Assembly: GCA_003862195.1 (NCBI GenBank)
Contig: QOUO01000001.1
Coordinates: 112,906-176,905 of the forward strand
Direction of reading: 5' to 3'
Source of the DNA: Coriobacteriaceae bacterium
Lineage (GTDB): Bacteria > Actinomycetota > Coriobacteriia > Coriobacteriales > Atopobiaceae
DNA length: 64,000 bases
The number at the start of each line of letters is the position of its first letter. The first letter of the stretch is position 1. The notes below the pieces were generated by a model. That model did not search any database, was not told the origin of the DNA, and worked only from the letters and a program-made list of their open reading frames with translations. This document shows, piece after piece, positions 37,377 through 47,227 of this stretch. A program made the position numbers and the translations under genes.

Positions 37377-37377
37377 G

Positions 37378-37959
37378 CTAGCCCTGGTAGACGATCTTCT
37401 GCTTGGTGGCCTCGACGGCCTCCTCGCCCAGGAAGTGGCGCACCAGCTGCAGGCCCAGCTCCACGGCGGTGCCGAGGCCCTTGCTCGTGGTCACGTTGCC
37501 GTCCACGACGACCGGGTCCTGCAGCACCGTGGCGCCGTGCTCGGAAAGCACGTGCTGGAAGTTGGGGTTGCTCGTGGCATTGCGACCCTCGAGCAGGCCG
37601 AGCTCCGCCAGGATCGATGGCGCCGCGCAGATGGCCGCCACCGGGCGGCTGCTCTTCACGAAGTCCGTCACGGCCTTGCACAGCGGCTCGCACGCGCGGA
37701 GGTTCTTGGTGCCCGGCATGCCGCCGGGAAGCACCAGCATGTCGTAGTCGTCAAAGCTGAAGCCCTCGTCCGTGATGGAGGCGTCGCACACCACGGTGAC
37801 CTCGTGGCTCGAGGTGACGGCGAGGTTGCCCGTGATGGACACCTTGTCGCACGGGACGCCCGCCCTGAAGAGCAGGTCCACCAGCACCAGGGCCTCGCAC
37901 TCCTCGAGTCCGTCCGCAAAGAAGACCGCCACGCGCTTGTCGGTTGCCTGCCTGAACAT
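37378..37959 (-). CDS. DJ-1/PfpI family protein
   Basis: KRVAVFFADGLEECEALVLVDLLFRAGVPCDKVSITGNLAVTSSHEVTVVCDASI...DMLVLPGGMPGTKNLR...PVAAICAAPSILAELGLLEGRNATSNP. Confidence 0.92.
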   Translation of the reverse strand: MFRQATDKRVAVFFADGLEECEALVLVDLLFRAGVPCDKVSITGNLAVTSSHEVTVVCDASITDEGFSFDDYDMLVLPGGMPGTKNLRACEPLCKAVTDFVKSSRPVAAICAAPSILAELGLLEGRNATSNPNFQHVLSEHGATVLQDPVVVDGNVTTSKGLGTAVELGLQLVRHFLGEEAVEATKQKIVYQG

Positions 37960-38080
37960 GTGAGCCTCCCCCTGCCCCGTCGGGGCCTCAAGTTGGAATT
38001 CTCGTTCTTCTCGTCCGTACCACACGAGCATAGCATCCGCGGCGGACACGCCGCCGCGGGCCGGATGCCACGCGCTCCCG

Positions 38081-41000
38081 CTACTCGCTCCGCAGCGACT
38101 CCACCGGGTCGTTCTTGCTCGCCTTGGTGGAGGGGATGAGCCCGCCCAGGAACGTCAGCAGCACGCTGATACCGATGAGCGCGAGCGCCGCCTGCCAGGG
38201 CAGGATCATGATGTTGGGGATGTTCTTCCACTGCAGCACGAAGTGGTTGACGGGCACCTGCGCCACGAGCACCACCAGGATGGCGAACACGCCCGCGATG
38301 AGGCCCTCGATGATGGTCTCAGCGTTGAACACGTTGGCCACGTTGAGCTTCGAGGCGCCCATGGCGCGCAGCACGCCGATCTCCTTCTTGCGCTCCAGCA
38401 CGGATATGTAGGTGATGATGCCGATCATGATCGAGCTCACCACGAGCGAGATGGACACGAAGGCGATGAGCACCATCGATATCATGTTCACGATGTCGGA
38501 CACGGAGCTCATGAGCGAGCCCGCCACGTCGGAGTACTGGATCTTCTGGTCCGCGTGGCCCGCCGCGGCGCGCTTGGCGTTGTAGCGGTCGATGAACCTC
38601 AGGACGGCCTCCTTGTCGTCAAAGCTCTTGGGGTAGATCTTGACGGCCGAGGGGTCGGAGGCCTCGGCGTAGCCCAGCTTGCTCAGGTTGTTGTCGTACG
38701 TGAGCTGGCTGGCGTTGACGTAGTTGTTGAGGAGCGAGCGCAGGTCCTCCTGTGTCATGTTGACGTGGATGGCGCTCTTGAACGCCGCGGGATCCACGGA
38801 GAACCCGTTCTGAAGCGCGCTCGTGAGCGTGGACATCTTCTGGGATATCTGGCTCGATATCGTGCTGGCGAGCTGCGTGCCCATGGACTGCGTCGCGGCC
38901 TCCATCTGGGACTCCATCTGGCTCGCGAGCTGCGTCGCCACCAGGGACGCGGCCTGCTGCATGAGGGAGTCCACCTGCCCGCGCACGTAGTCGGCCACGT
39001 AGGCCATGTACTTCTCGTACGTGTCGTTCACCGCGTTGAACGTGTCGTCGCCCAGGCTCTGGCGCAGGCCGTCCATGGCCTGCTTGGCCTCGTCCGTCTG
39101 CGCGTAGGTCGCCCACGAGTCGTCCGCGCCCTCGGGTAGCGTCTGGCGCCATGCCACGTAGCCCGTGGCGAGCGTCGTGGCGGCCTGGCTCGCGGCCTGC
39201 TGCTGGTCCGGCGTGAGCTCGACCCCGCTCTGCTGCGCATAGGTGGAGAAGGGCGTGACCCCCGCCACGATGCGCTGCACGGTGTCCTCGCTCAGCATCG
39301 AGTCGATGGGCGAGGTGTCGATCCTCATGGCGGAGGGGTCGAAGCCGGAGCTGTCGAGGCTCAGGCCGGACAGGTCGATCTGCCCCAGGCTCGCCGTGTC
39401 CACGGCGGAGGTGTTGATCGTGAACGCCTTCTTGAGCGCGTCCTGGTCCACCGTGAAGAGCTTGCTCATGTCAAAGGTTCCGGAGGACTTCTGCAGCTCC
39501 TCGAAGGTCTTGCCCGTGAACACGTCCACCTTGGGGTTGGCGCGCTGCTCGCGCACGATCTGGGAGGACGCGGCGCGCTGCATGAGCTCGCTCGTGAGGG
39601 CCGGCGTGTAGGCGATGCCCTCGCTCACCAGGGAGGTGCGCGACCCGCTCCTGGGCCTGATCACACCCACCACCTTGAGCTTGATGCCGCTGCCCATCTT
39701 CTGCTTGAGGTAGGCCTGGTCGTCGCTCATGTCCGTCCACGTGCCCTGCGAGGCGTTCTTCTGGTACAGGTCGGAGGGCGCCAGCACGCTGAAGGTCATG
39801 CCCAGCGCGTCATCGTAGGTGAACTTGCGCTTCTTCTGTGTGGAGACGTCCACCTTCTGGCCGCTCGTGGCCTCCTGCACCATGCGCTCCATGTCCTCCG
39901 TGTTATAGAAGCCCAGCGCATACAGGGTGTAGTCGCTTATGGATCCCTTGCGGTCGAGCACGAGCACGGCCTCGTCCGCCGCCTTGGGCCAGCTGCCGCG
40001 CACCAGCGTCATGTTGTCCCTGAGGAGCGACTGGTCGCTCACGAGCTGCGTAAAGGAGCTGGAGGAGGACGTCCCGGCCATGAGCATCGAGCCCATGGCG
40101 CCGCCGGAAAGCGTGCTCGCCACGTCGGAGGGGTTCAGCTGCACGGCCTTGCCCGAGCTGTCGGTCCTAAAGACCTGCGGCGTCACGTCGTAGTCGTACT
40201 CCACGGCGTTGGCGTTCTTCCTAACCTGCCCCATGTGCGCGTCCAGGTACTTCTTGAACGACTTGAGGTCGTTGCTCTTGACCTGCGCGAACATGTCCGC
40301 CATGACGGAGCGCTGCTTGATGGTGGACCCCTTGCCCGAGGCATCCTTTGCGCTCGCCGCGGAGGCGGACTCCTGCCCCATGGCCTTGCTCAGGTCAAAG
40401 CTGCTCTTCGTGATGCTCAGGGGATAGCTCGAAAGCGCGTTCTCCTCCGTGCGGGCGATGTAGTTGTTGACGCCGTTGGAAAGCGCCAGGATCGCCGCGA
40501 TGCCGATGATGCCGATCGACCCCGCAAAGGCCGTCATGAACGTGCGGCCCTTCTTGGTCATGAGGTTGTTGAACGAAAGCGCGAGCGCCGTCAAGAAGCC
40601 CATGGACGCGCGCTTCTCGCCCTTGTGCCGTCTTTCGCGTCCGCCCTCGGGCGAGAAGGACGCGCCCTTCTCCCCCGCGGGCACCGCCGTCGCGCCGGGC
40701 ATCGCCACGGTCGCATCCGCGGCGCCCGCGGCCGCGACCTCCTCCGGCGTGAGGGGCCGGCTGTCGTCCACCACGCGGCCGTCCTTCACGCGCACGATGC
40801 GCGTGGCGTAGTCCTGCGCGAGCTCGGGGTTGTGCGTGACCATGACCACCAGGCGGTCCTTGGAGACCTGCTTGAGGATGTCCATCACCTGGATGCCGGT
40901 CTGCGTGTCGAGCGCGCCCGTGGGCTCGTCGGCCAGCACGATGTCCGGGTCGTTCACCAGCGCGCGGGCGATGGCCACGCGCTGCATCTGCCCGCCGGAA

Positions 41001-41425
41001 AGCTGGCTCGGGTGCTTGTGCAGGTGGTCGCCCAGGCCCACGGCCTCGAGCGCCTCCGTGGCGCGCCGCTCGCGCTCCTTTCGGCCCACGCCCGCGAGCG
41101 TGAGCGCCAGCTCCACGTTGGAAAGCACGGTCTGGTGCGGGATCAGGTTGTAGCTCTGGAACACAAAGCCCACGCGGTGGTTGCGGTAGGTGTCCCAGTC
41201 CTTGCTTGAATAGTCCTTGGTCGAGGTGCCGTTGATCACGATCTCGCCGGAGTCCGCGTGGTCGAGCCCGCCCAGGATGTTGAGCATCGTGGTCTTGCCC
41301 GACCCGGACGGCCCCAAGATCGCCACGAACTCGCTGTCCCTGAAGGCAAGGCTCACGTTATCGAGCGCGACCTGCGTAAAGTCGTCAGTCTTGTAGGCCT
41401 TGCGGATGTTCCTGAGCTCAAGCAT
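38081..41425 (-). CDS. ABC transporter, ATP-binding/permease fusion (MacB-like) with very large extracytoplasmic domain
   Basis: N-terminal ATPase ([61 protein letters not shown]), C-terminal FtsX ([56 protein letters not shown]). Confidence 0.94.
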   Translation of the reverse strand: MLELRNIRKAYKTDDFTQVALDNVSLAFRDSEFVAILGPSGSGKTTMLNILGGLDHADSGEIVINGTSTKDYSSKDWDTYRNHRVGFVFQSYNLIPHQTVLSNVELALTLAGVGRKERERRATEALEAVGLGDHLHKHPSQLSGGQMQRVAIARALVNDPDIVLADEPTGALDTQTGIQVMDILKQVSKDRLVVMVTHNPELAQDYATRIVRVKDGRVVDDSRPLTPEEVAAAGAADATVAMPGATAVPAGEKGASFSPEGGRERRHKGEKRASMGFLTALALSFNNLMTKKGRTFMTAFAGSIGIIGIAAILALSNGVNNYIARTEENALSSYPLSITKSSFDLSKAMGQESASAASAKDASGKGSTIKQRSVMADMFAQVKSNDLKSFKKYLDAHMGQVRKNANAVEYDYDVTPQVFRTDSSGKAVQLNPSDVASTLSGGAMGSMLMAGTSSSSSFTQLVSDQSLLRDNMTLVRGSWPKAADEAVLVLDRKGSISDYTLYALGFYNTEDMERMVQEATSGQKVDVSTQKKRKFTYDDALGMTFSVLAPSDLYQKNASQGTWTDMSDDQAYLKQKMGSGIKLKVVGVIRPRSGSRTSLVSEGIAYTPALTSELMQRAASSQIVREQRANPKVDVFTGKTFEELQKSSGTFDMSKLFTVDQDALKKAFTINTSAVDTASLGQIDLSGLSLDSSGFDPSAMRIDTSPIDSMLSEDTVQRIVAGVTPFSTYAQQSGVELTPDQQQAASQAATTLATGYVAWRQTLPEGADDSWATYAQTDEAKQAMDGLRQSLGDDTFNAVNDTYEKYMAYVADYVRGQVDSLMQQAASLVATQLASQMESQMEAATQSMGTQLASTISSQISQKMSTLTSALQNGFSVDPAAFKSAIHVNMTQEDLRSLLNNYVNASQLTYDNNLSKLGYAEASDPSAVKIYPKSFDDKEAVLRFIDRYNAKRAAAGHADQKIQYSDVAGSLMSSVSDIVNMISMVLIAFVSISLVVSSIMIGIITYISVLERKKEIGVLRAMGASKLNVANVFNAETIIEGLIAGVFAILVVLVAQVPVNHFVLQWKNIPNIMILPWQAALALIGISVLLTFLGGLIPSTKASKNDPVESLRSE

Positions 41426-41627
41426 GCGTTTCCCTTCGGTTTTGACAGGGAAAGCTTACCCACGGGCGGCCGCGGCAGCCGAGTTCAGCTTCGCTTCACC
41501 TTTGCCACACACAGCCAAACCAGCGGGCCCCAGGTCCGCACGTAAAGGCGACGGACGAGAGGAACGCGCCCCCTCGCCCGCCGCCACGCCTCAGCCGCAG
41601 GTGTGTGCCGCCTCTGCCGCGTGCCGG

Positions 41628-42656
41628 CTAGAGCCGGTCGGCCATGTCGAGTACGAGGCGCTCGGTCTTCTCCCACCCTATGCAGGCGTCCGTGATCGAC
41701 TTGCCGTAGACGCCGCCGCCCACGGGCTGGTTGCCGTCCTCTATGTAGGACTCGACCATGAAGCCGCGGAAGATCTTGGCGATGTCCGCCGAGCGGCTCA
41801 CGGAGTCGAGCACCTCGTTCACTATGCGGGGCTGCTCCAGCGGGCGCTTGCCCGAGTTGTCGTGGTTGCAGTCCACCACCACGGCCGGGTTCTCGTACTT
41901 GCCGTGCAGGTAGGCCGTCGCGAGGCGCTCCAGGTACTCGTAGTGGTAGTTGGGGTAGTTGATGCCGTCGAGCCCCACGTAGCCGCGCAGCAGCGCGTGC
42001 GCGAAGGGGTTGCCCGTGGTGTGGACCTCCCAGTTGCGGAAGATGAAGTCCTGGGGCGCCTGCGCCGCGTAGATCGAGTTGAGCATGACCGCGGTGGAGC
42101 CGCCCGTGGGGTTCTTCATGCCCACGGGCACGGGGATGCCGCTCGCCACCAGGCGGTGCTCCTGGTTCTCCACGGAGCGCGCGCCCACGGCCACGTAGCC
42201 CAGGAGGTCGATCAGGTACTGGTAGTTGCTGGGATACAGCATCTCATCCGCCGTGAACATGCCCGTCTCCTCCACAACGCGCAGGTGCATGTGGCGGATG
42301 GCCTTCACGCCCTCCAGCAGGTCGGGCGCGCCCTCGGGGTCGGGGTTGTGCAGGAGCCCCTTGTAGCCCGTGCCCTTGGTGCGGGGCTTGTTGGTGTACA
42401 CGCGCGGGATCACGAGGATCTTCTCGCTCACGCGCTCGGAAAGCTTCGCGAGCCTCGTGACGTAGTCGAGCACGGAGTCCTCGCGGTCGGCCGAGCACGG
42501 GCCGATTATCAGCAGGATGCGGCTGTCCTCGCCGCGGATGATGGAGGCCACCTGGGCGTCAAACGCCGGCTTCGCCTTGGCCATCTCGGGCGATAGGGGC
42601 ATCGCCTCGCGGATCTCCATCGGTATGGGCAGGCGGCGCTTGAACTCCATGGACAT
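41628..42656 (-). CDS. 3-deoxy-7-phosphoheptulonate synthase (class I, AroF/G/H-like)
   Basis: RILLIIGPCSADREDSVLDYVTRLAKLSERVSEKILVIPRVYTNKPRTKGTGYKGLLHNPDP; VGARSVENQEHRLVASGIPVPVGMKNPTGG; VVDCNHDNSGK. Confidence 0.96.
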   Translation of the reverse strand: MSMEFKRRLPIPMEIREAMPLSPEMAKAKPAFDAQVASIIRGEDSRILLIIGPCSADREDSVLDYVTRLAKLSERVSEKILVIPRVYTNKPRTKGTGYKGLLHNPDPEGAPDLLEGVKAIRHMHLRVVEETGMFTADEMLYPSNYQYLIDLLGYVAVGARSVENQEHRLVASGIPVPVGMKNPTGGSTAVMLNSIYAAQAPQDFIFRNWEVHTTGNPFAHALLRGYVGLDGINYPNYHYEYLERLATAYLHGKYENPAVVVDCNHDNSGKRPLEQPRIVNEVLDSVSRSADIAKIFRGFMVESYIEDGNQPVGGGVYGKSITDACIGWEKTERLVLDMADRL

Positions 42657-42887
42657 GCGTTTCTCCTCCAGATTTCGCTCGTGCGCCCGGGGGGGCGCGG
42701 CTCCCGCCGTGCGGCGGGTTCCGTGATTGTCCCACGAATGCGCCGCGGTTTTCTGTCCGGCAGGTTAACTTTTTCTAACCCTGCCACCGCGATGGGTGCC
42801 TTTTTCGCGGCGCGGGACTCCCCCGCAAGACAACGGGTACGATACAAGGGTCACACACGGCACCAACCACGACTGAAGGAGGAAGGA

Positions 42888-44465
42888 ATGGCCTGCACCA
42901 CCCTACTTGTCGGCAAGGCGGCCAGCTACGACGGCTCGACCATCATCGCCAGGAACGAGGACTCCCCCGGCGGCGTCTTCACCCCCAAGAAGTTCGTCGT
43001 CATCAAGCCCGAGGACCAGCCGCGCCACTACCGCTCCGTCCTGAGCCACGTCGAGTTCGACCTTCCGCAGGACCCGATGCGCTACACCTCCGTCCCCGAC
43101 GCCACCCCCAAGGACGGCATCTGGGCCGAGGCCGGCGTCAACACCGCCAACGTCGCCATGAGCGCGACGGAGACCCTCACCTCCAACGAGCGCGTCCTGG
43201 GCGCGGACCCGCTGGTCGAGCTCGTCAAGGCCAAGGGCACCCCCGGCGAGGACGGCTACGAGCCCGAGGTCCCGGGCGGCATCGGCGAGGAGGACATGGT
43301 CACGATCGTGCTCCCCTACGCCAGGTCCGCGCGCGAGGGCGTGGAGCTCCTGGGCTCCTACCTGCAGAAGTATGGCACGTACGAGATGAACGGCATCGCC
43401 TTCAGCGACGTGGACGAGATCTGGTGGATGGAGACCGTGGGCGGCCACCACTGGATCGCCAAGCGCGTGCCCGACGACTGCTACGTCACCATGCCCAACC
43501 AGCTCGGCATCGACGAGTTCGACCTCACGGACGCACTGGGCGAGAAGATCGACCATATGTGCTCGCCGGACCTTGCGGAGTGGATGGACGCCAACCACCT
43601 GGACCTCACGCTCGACGTGGTCGACCCGGACGATGAGGACGAGGATGAGGGCGAGGACGCCGACTGGCCCGACGCCGGCCACCGCTTCTTCAACCCGCGC
43701 GACGCCTTTGGCAGCCACAGCGACTCCGACCACGTCTACAACACGCCGCGCGCCTGGGCCATGCACCGCTACCTGTGCCCCGGCCTGGGCTGGGACGACC
43801 CGACGGTGGGCTGGAACCCCGAGGACGACGACATCCCCTGGTGCATGGAGCCGCCCCGCAAGCTCACGATCGAGGACGTCAAGTACGCGCTGTCGCTCCA
43901 CTACCAGGGCACGCCGTACGACCCGTACGGGGCCCGCGGCGACGCCTCCACGCGCGGCGCCTACCGCCCCATCGGCATCAACCGCAACGGCCAGCTCGCC
44001 GTGCTGCAGATCCGCCCGTACGAGCCCGAGGCCTGCCGCGCCGTCCAGTGGATGGCCTATGGCAGCAACGCCTTCAACGCGCTGGTGCCGTTCTTCGCCA
44101 ACGTGGACTCCACGCCAGAGTACCTGGCCAACACCACGCCGCACGTCACGACGGAGAGCTTCTACTGGGCAAACCGCCTCATCGCGGCCATGGCGGACGC
44201 GCACTACAACAGCTGCGCGCGCCACATCGAGCACTACAACGAGGCCGTCACGTCCAAGGGCCACGCGGCCGTGGCCGCGGCCGACGCCAAGGTGGACGGC
44301 CGCTCCGGCAAGGCCCTCTCCTATAAGGAGGCCACGCCCGTGCTCGAGGAGGCCAACGAGTCCATCGCGGCCATGCTGCGCGAGCAGACCGACGAGACGC
44401 TCTCCAACGTCCTTCTCACCGCAAGCCTCGGCATGAAGAACGCCTTCGCGCTGAGCGACCACTAG
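42888..44465 (+). CDS. C69 family dipeptidase
   Basis: MACTTLLVGKAASYDGSTIIARNEDSPGGVFTPKKFVVIKPEDQPRHYRSVLSHVEFDLPQDPMRYTSVPDA...WAEAGVNTANVAMSATETLTSNERVLGADPLV. Confidence 0.95.
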   Translation: MACTTLLVGKAASYDGSTIIARNEDSPGGVFTPKKFVVIKPEDQPRHYRSVLSHVEFDLPQDPMRYTSVPDATPKDGIWAEAGVNTANVAMSATETLTSNERVLGADPLVELVKAKGTPGEDGYEPEVPGGIGEEDMVTIVLPYARSAREGVELLGSYLQKYGTYEMNGIAFSDVDEIWWMETVGGHHWIAKRVPDDCYVTMPNQLGIDEFDLTDALGEKIDHMCSPDLAEWMDANHLDLTLDVVDPDDEDEDEGEDADWPDAGHRFFNPRDAFGSHSDSDHVYNTPRAWAMHRYLCPGLGWDDPTVGWNPEDDDIPWCMEPPRKLTIEDVKYALSLHYQGTPYDPYGARGDASTRGAYRPIGINRNGQLAVLQIRPYEPEACRAVQWMAYGSNAFNALVPFFANVDSTPEYLANTTPHVTTESFYWANRLIAAMADAHYNSCARHIEHYNEAVTSKGHAAVAAADAKVDGRSGKALSYKEATPVLEEANESIAAMLREQTDETLSNVLLTASLGMKNAFALSDH

Positions 44466-44492
44466 CGGGAGCTCCACACACGTCGCAAGTCG

Positions 44493-44519
44493 GGGGCCGC
44501 GCGAGCAACGCGGCCCCCA
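44493..44519 (+). terminator. candidate terminator hairpin after C69 dipeptidase
   Basis: GGGGGCCGCG cgagcaa CGCGGCCCCC, 10-bp perfect arms; no T-tract. Confidence 0.55.
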
Positions 44520-44539
44520 CGTCACGGGAGGAGGGACGC

Positions 44540-44956
44540 ATGGCAGGAGGACGGACGGACGGGTCCCGCGAGCCGTACTTTCTGGACGACGACCGCGAGC
44601 GCGCCTACCGCTCGCTCGTGCGCGCCGTCACCAACCTGGGCTACCCCGAGGAGTTCGCCTACGTCATGTCAGGCGAGCTCCGCTCGGAGGGCGCCATGCG
44701 CAGGCTCACGTCCTACCTCGTGAACGCGCGTCCCGCGAGCCCGGAGGAGATCGTGGACGAGATGCTCGCCATCGTCCAGAACCGGGACGCCTGGGTTGAG
44801 CACCAGATGCGCGAGCAGAGCAACGCCCGCCTCACGCAGTGGTACAACCGCCCGGACCGCCCCGAGCCGGAGCCCGGCGACGCGGACGGCTCGGACGAGG
44901 GGCCGGCCGCACAGGGCGGCTCGTGGCAGGGCGGCGACGCGAACCAGGACAACTAG
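44540..44956 (+). CDS. hypothetical protein
   Basis: ORF between two same-strand genes, GGAGGAGGG upstream; LDDDRERAYRSLVRAVTNLGYPEEFAYVMSGELRSEGAMRRLTSYLVNARPASPEEIVDEMLAI. Confidence 0.7.
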   Translation: MAGGRTDGSREPYFLDDDRERAYRSLVRAVTNLGYPEEFAYVMSGELRSEGAMRRLTSYLVNARPASPEEIVDEMLAIVQNRDAWVEHQMREQSNARLTQWYNRPDRPEPEPGDADGSDEGPAAQGGSWQGGDANQDN

Positions 44957-45001
44957 CGGCGCACTGGCGCGGCACCAAGGGAATTATCGAGGGAGAAGAG
45001 C

Positions 45002-45670
45002 ATGGCACAGGGCACCAAGGCAAACGCGGGCGCGGACGCGCCCCAGTACAGCACCGGCGAGGAGATCGCCAACTCCGTGAGCCACGGCGTTGGCGCGCTG
45101 CTCTCGATCGCGGCGCTCGTCCTTCTCATCGTGAGGGCGGTCTCGCACGGCGGCGGGGTGCACCTGTTCGCGGCGCTCCTCATGGGCATATCGCTCGTGC
45201 TCGAGTTCCTGTTCTCCACGCTGTACCACGCGCTGCGCCCACGCAAGGCCAAGGCCGTGTTCCGCGTGTTCGACCACAGCGCAATCTACCTGCTCATCGC
45301 GGGGAGCTACGCGCCGTTCTCGTTCATCACGCTGCGCGACCACGGCGGCGTCACGCTCGGCATCGCCGTCATGGTCACGTGCGCCGTGGGCATCGTCGCG
45401 GAGTGCTTCCTGCGCGAGCGCCAGCCAAAGTGGCTCTCGGCCGCCATCTACCTGGCGCTGGGCTGGCTCGTCATCTTCCACATCGCGGACATCTTTCGCC
45501 TGCTGCCCACGCCGGCCTTCGCCCTCCTGCTCGCGGGCGGGCTCAGCTACACCGTGGGCTGCGTGTTCTACGTCATCAAGAAGGTGCCGTACTTCCACTT
45601 CATCTGGCACCTCTTCGTGCTCGCGGGTGCCACGTGCATCACGCTCTCCGCGCTGCTCTACGTGGTGTAG
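45002..45670 (+). CDS. hemolysin III / PAQR family membrane protein
   Basis: EEIANSVSHGVGALLSIAALVLLIV...LEFLFSTLYHAL...VFRVFDHSAIYLLIAGSYAPFSFITLRDHGG...FHFIWHLFVLAGATCITLSAL. Confidence 0.94.
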   Translation: MAQGTKANAGADAPQYSTGEEIANSVSHGVGALLSIAALVLLIVRAVSHGGGVHLFAALLMGISLVLEFLFSTLYHALRPRKAKAVFRVFDHSAIYLLIAGSYAPFSFITLRDHGGVTLGIAVMVTCAVGIVAECFLRERQPKWLSAAIYLALGWLVIFHIADIFRLLPTPAFALLLAGGLSYTVGCVFYVIKKVPYFHFIWHLFVLAGATCITLSALLYVV

Positions 45671-45682
45671 GCCCACAACAAT

Positions 45683-45716
45683 GCCCGCCAGGCGCGTCGC
45701 GCCTGGCGGGCTTTTT
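45683..45716 (+). terminator. strong intrinsic terminator
   Basis: GCCCGCCAGGCGC gtc GCGCCTGGCGGGC followed by TTTTTGCG. Confidence 0.92.
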
Positions 45717-45741
45717 GCGTTAGGCCAGTTGCATTGTCGCG

Positions 45742-46965
45742 CTAGGCCAGCTTGATGCCCATGAGCCAGCCCCAGCGCGGGGTCACCGTCGTGCCGTAGT
45801 AGGATATCCACTCGTTCACGTTGATGGTCCTGATGTAGCCCACGTTGTCCATCATCACGCCGCCGCCCACGTAGATGCCAATGTGGCCGTAGATCCTGCC
45901 CGCGGCGGTGTGCGAGTGGCTCGAGACCGCCACGATCATGCCGGGCTTGAGGTCTCCCCTGTTGGAGCTCGTGCACCAGGCGTTGTACATGTCGCAGGCG
46001 TTGCCGCTGGCGTATCCCAGGCCGGCGTTGTTGAACACCTGAGAAACCCACATTGCGCACAGTCCCAGGCCGGGCGAGGGCGTGCTGTGGCAGGCGTTCA
46101 CGACGGCCTGCTGCGAGCCCGTCGTCGCACCGCCGTCGCTGATGGTGCCCGTCACGTTCGAGGCCGCGGCACCGGAGCTCGCCCTTGCCGCCGCCGCGGC
46201 GGCCTTTGCGGCCGCGGCCTGCTCGGCCTTCTCCTTCGCCATGGCCTCCAGCTCGCTGTCGCGCTGCGCCATGAGCTGCTTCTGCTGGTCGTTGAGGTCG
46301 CTCAGGATCTTCTGGGTCTCCTGCTGCTTGGACTCCATCTCCTTGAGCTGCTGCTTCTGCGTCGCACTCAGGGTCTCGAGCTGGGCCTTCTGCGCGCTCA
46401 GCGTGTCGCGCTGGCTCTCCAGGTCCTCCTTCAGCCCCTTTACCTCCTGGATCATCTTGCTGTCGGACTCGCTGATCTTGTCCATGTAATAGACGTTGGA
46501 CTCGAACTCCTCAAAGGTGGAGGACGAGAAGAGCACGTCCAGGGCGCTCGTGGAGCCTGACTGGTAGTCTGCGGACATGCGCTTGGCGAGGCGCTCGCGC
46601 TTGGTCTTGAGCTCCTTCTCCTTCTTGTCGATGCTCTTCTCGACGGAATCGATCTTGTCCTGCGTCGTCTCGATCTGGTCGAGCGTGTCCGACTGCTTCT
46701 TCGAGAGGCTCTCGTACTGCGCGGCGATGTCGTCGAGCTCCGCCTGCACCTTCTGGACCTGCTTCTCGTTGGCGTCGATCTGGGAGTTCGTCGCGTCGAC
46801 GTCGCTCTGGTCCACCGCCAGGGCCGCATGCGGCGCAAGCGTCGCCAGCCCGGCACCAAGCAGCAGCCTGAGCGCGCTGCGACGCGTGAGGTTGTTGAGC
46901 TCCAAGGCGTCCCCCGTTTCGTTTCGTTTGATCTGCGTTTGGGCGCGTTTTTCACACGCCACCAC
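45742..46965 (-). CDS. secreted peptidoglycan hydrolase-like protein: coiled coil plus C-terminal NlpC/CHAP-like domain
   Basis: Signal-like N-terminus (RRSALRLLLGAGLATLAPHAALA), long Q/K/E coiled coil, C-terminal GLGLCAMWVSQVFNNAGLGYASGNACDMYNAWC...LKPGMIVAVSSHSHTAAGRIYGHIGIYVGGGVMMDN. Confidence 0.82.
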   Translation of the reverse strand: MVACEKRAQTQIKRNETGDALELNNLTRRSALRLLLGAGLATLAPHAALAVDQSDVDATNSQIDANEKQVQKVQAELDDIAAQYESLSKKQSDTLDQIETTQDKIDSVEKSIDKKEKELKTKRERLAKRMSADYQSGSTSALDVLFSSSTFEEFESNVYYMDKISESDSKMIQEVKGLKEDLESQRDTLSAQKAQLETLSATQKQQLKEMESKQQETQKILSDLNDQQKQLMAQRDSELEAMAKEKAEQAAAAKAAAAAARASSGAAASNVTGTISDGGATTGSQQAVVNACHSTPSPGLGLCAMWVSQVFNNAGLGYASGNACDMYNAWCTSSNRGDLKPGMIVAVSSHSHTAAGRIYGHIGIYVGGGVMMDNVGYIRTINVNEWISYYGTTVTPRWGWLMGIKLA

Positions 46966-47227
46966 ATGCTAGCGCCACGTGCGCCGTGGCCAGCGAGTCT
47001 CCGTAACTTTACCACTGCGCGCCCCGCTTGCGAGCGCGGCTCGACCGTCTGCCGACGGAACGATTGCCCCCGCTTACGGAAATCAGCTCGTAACCCCAAG
47101 GAAACCAATCCCACACAAACCTACAATCGAGCTTTGTGTTCCGAGCGAGCCGCCTGCGGTGGGACGGCAATCGCCACTTTGGACGCCGCGTGGCACCGGG
47201 CGTGGCAGACGGAAGGGGGCTCGCACC

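Noticed and set aside
31050-41425. The two MacB/FtsX-type ABC systems as a novel export cluster
   Set aside because: Both are standard families; they are separated by unrelated genes and I see no peptide or bacteriocin precursor nearby.
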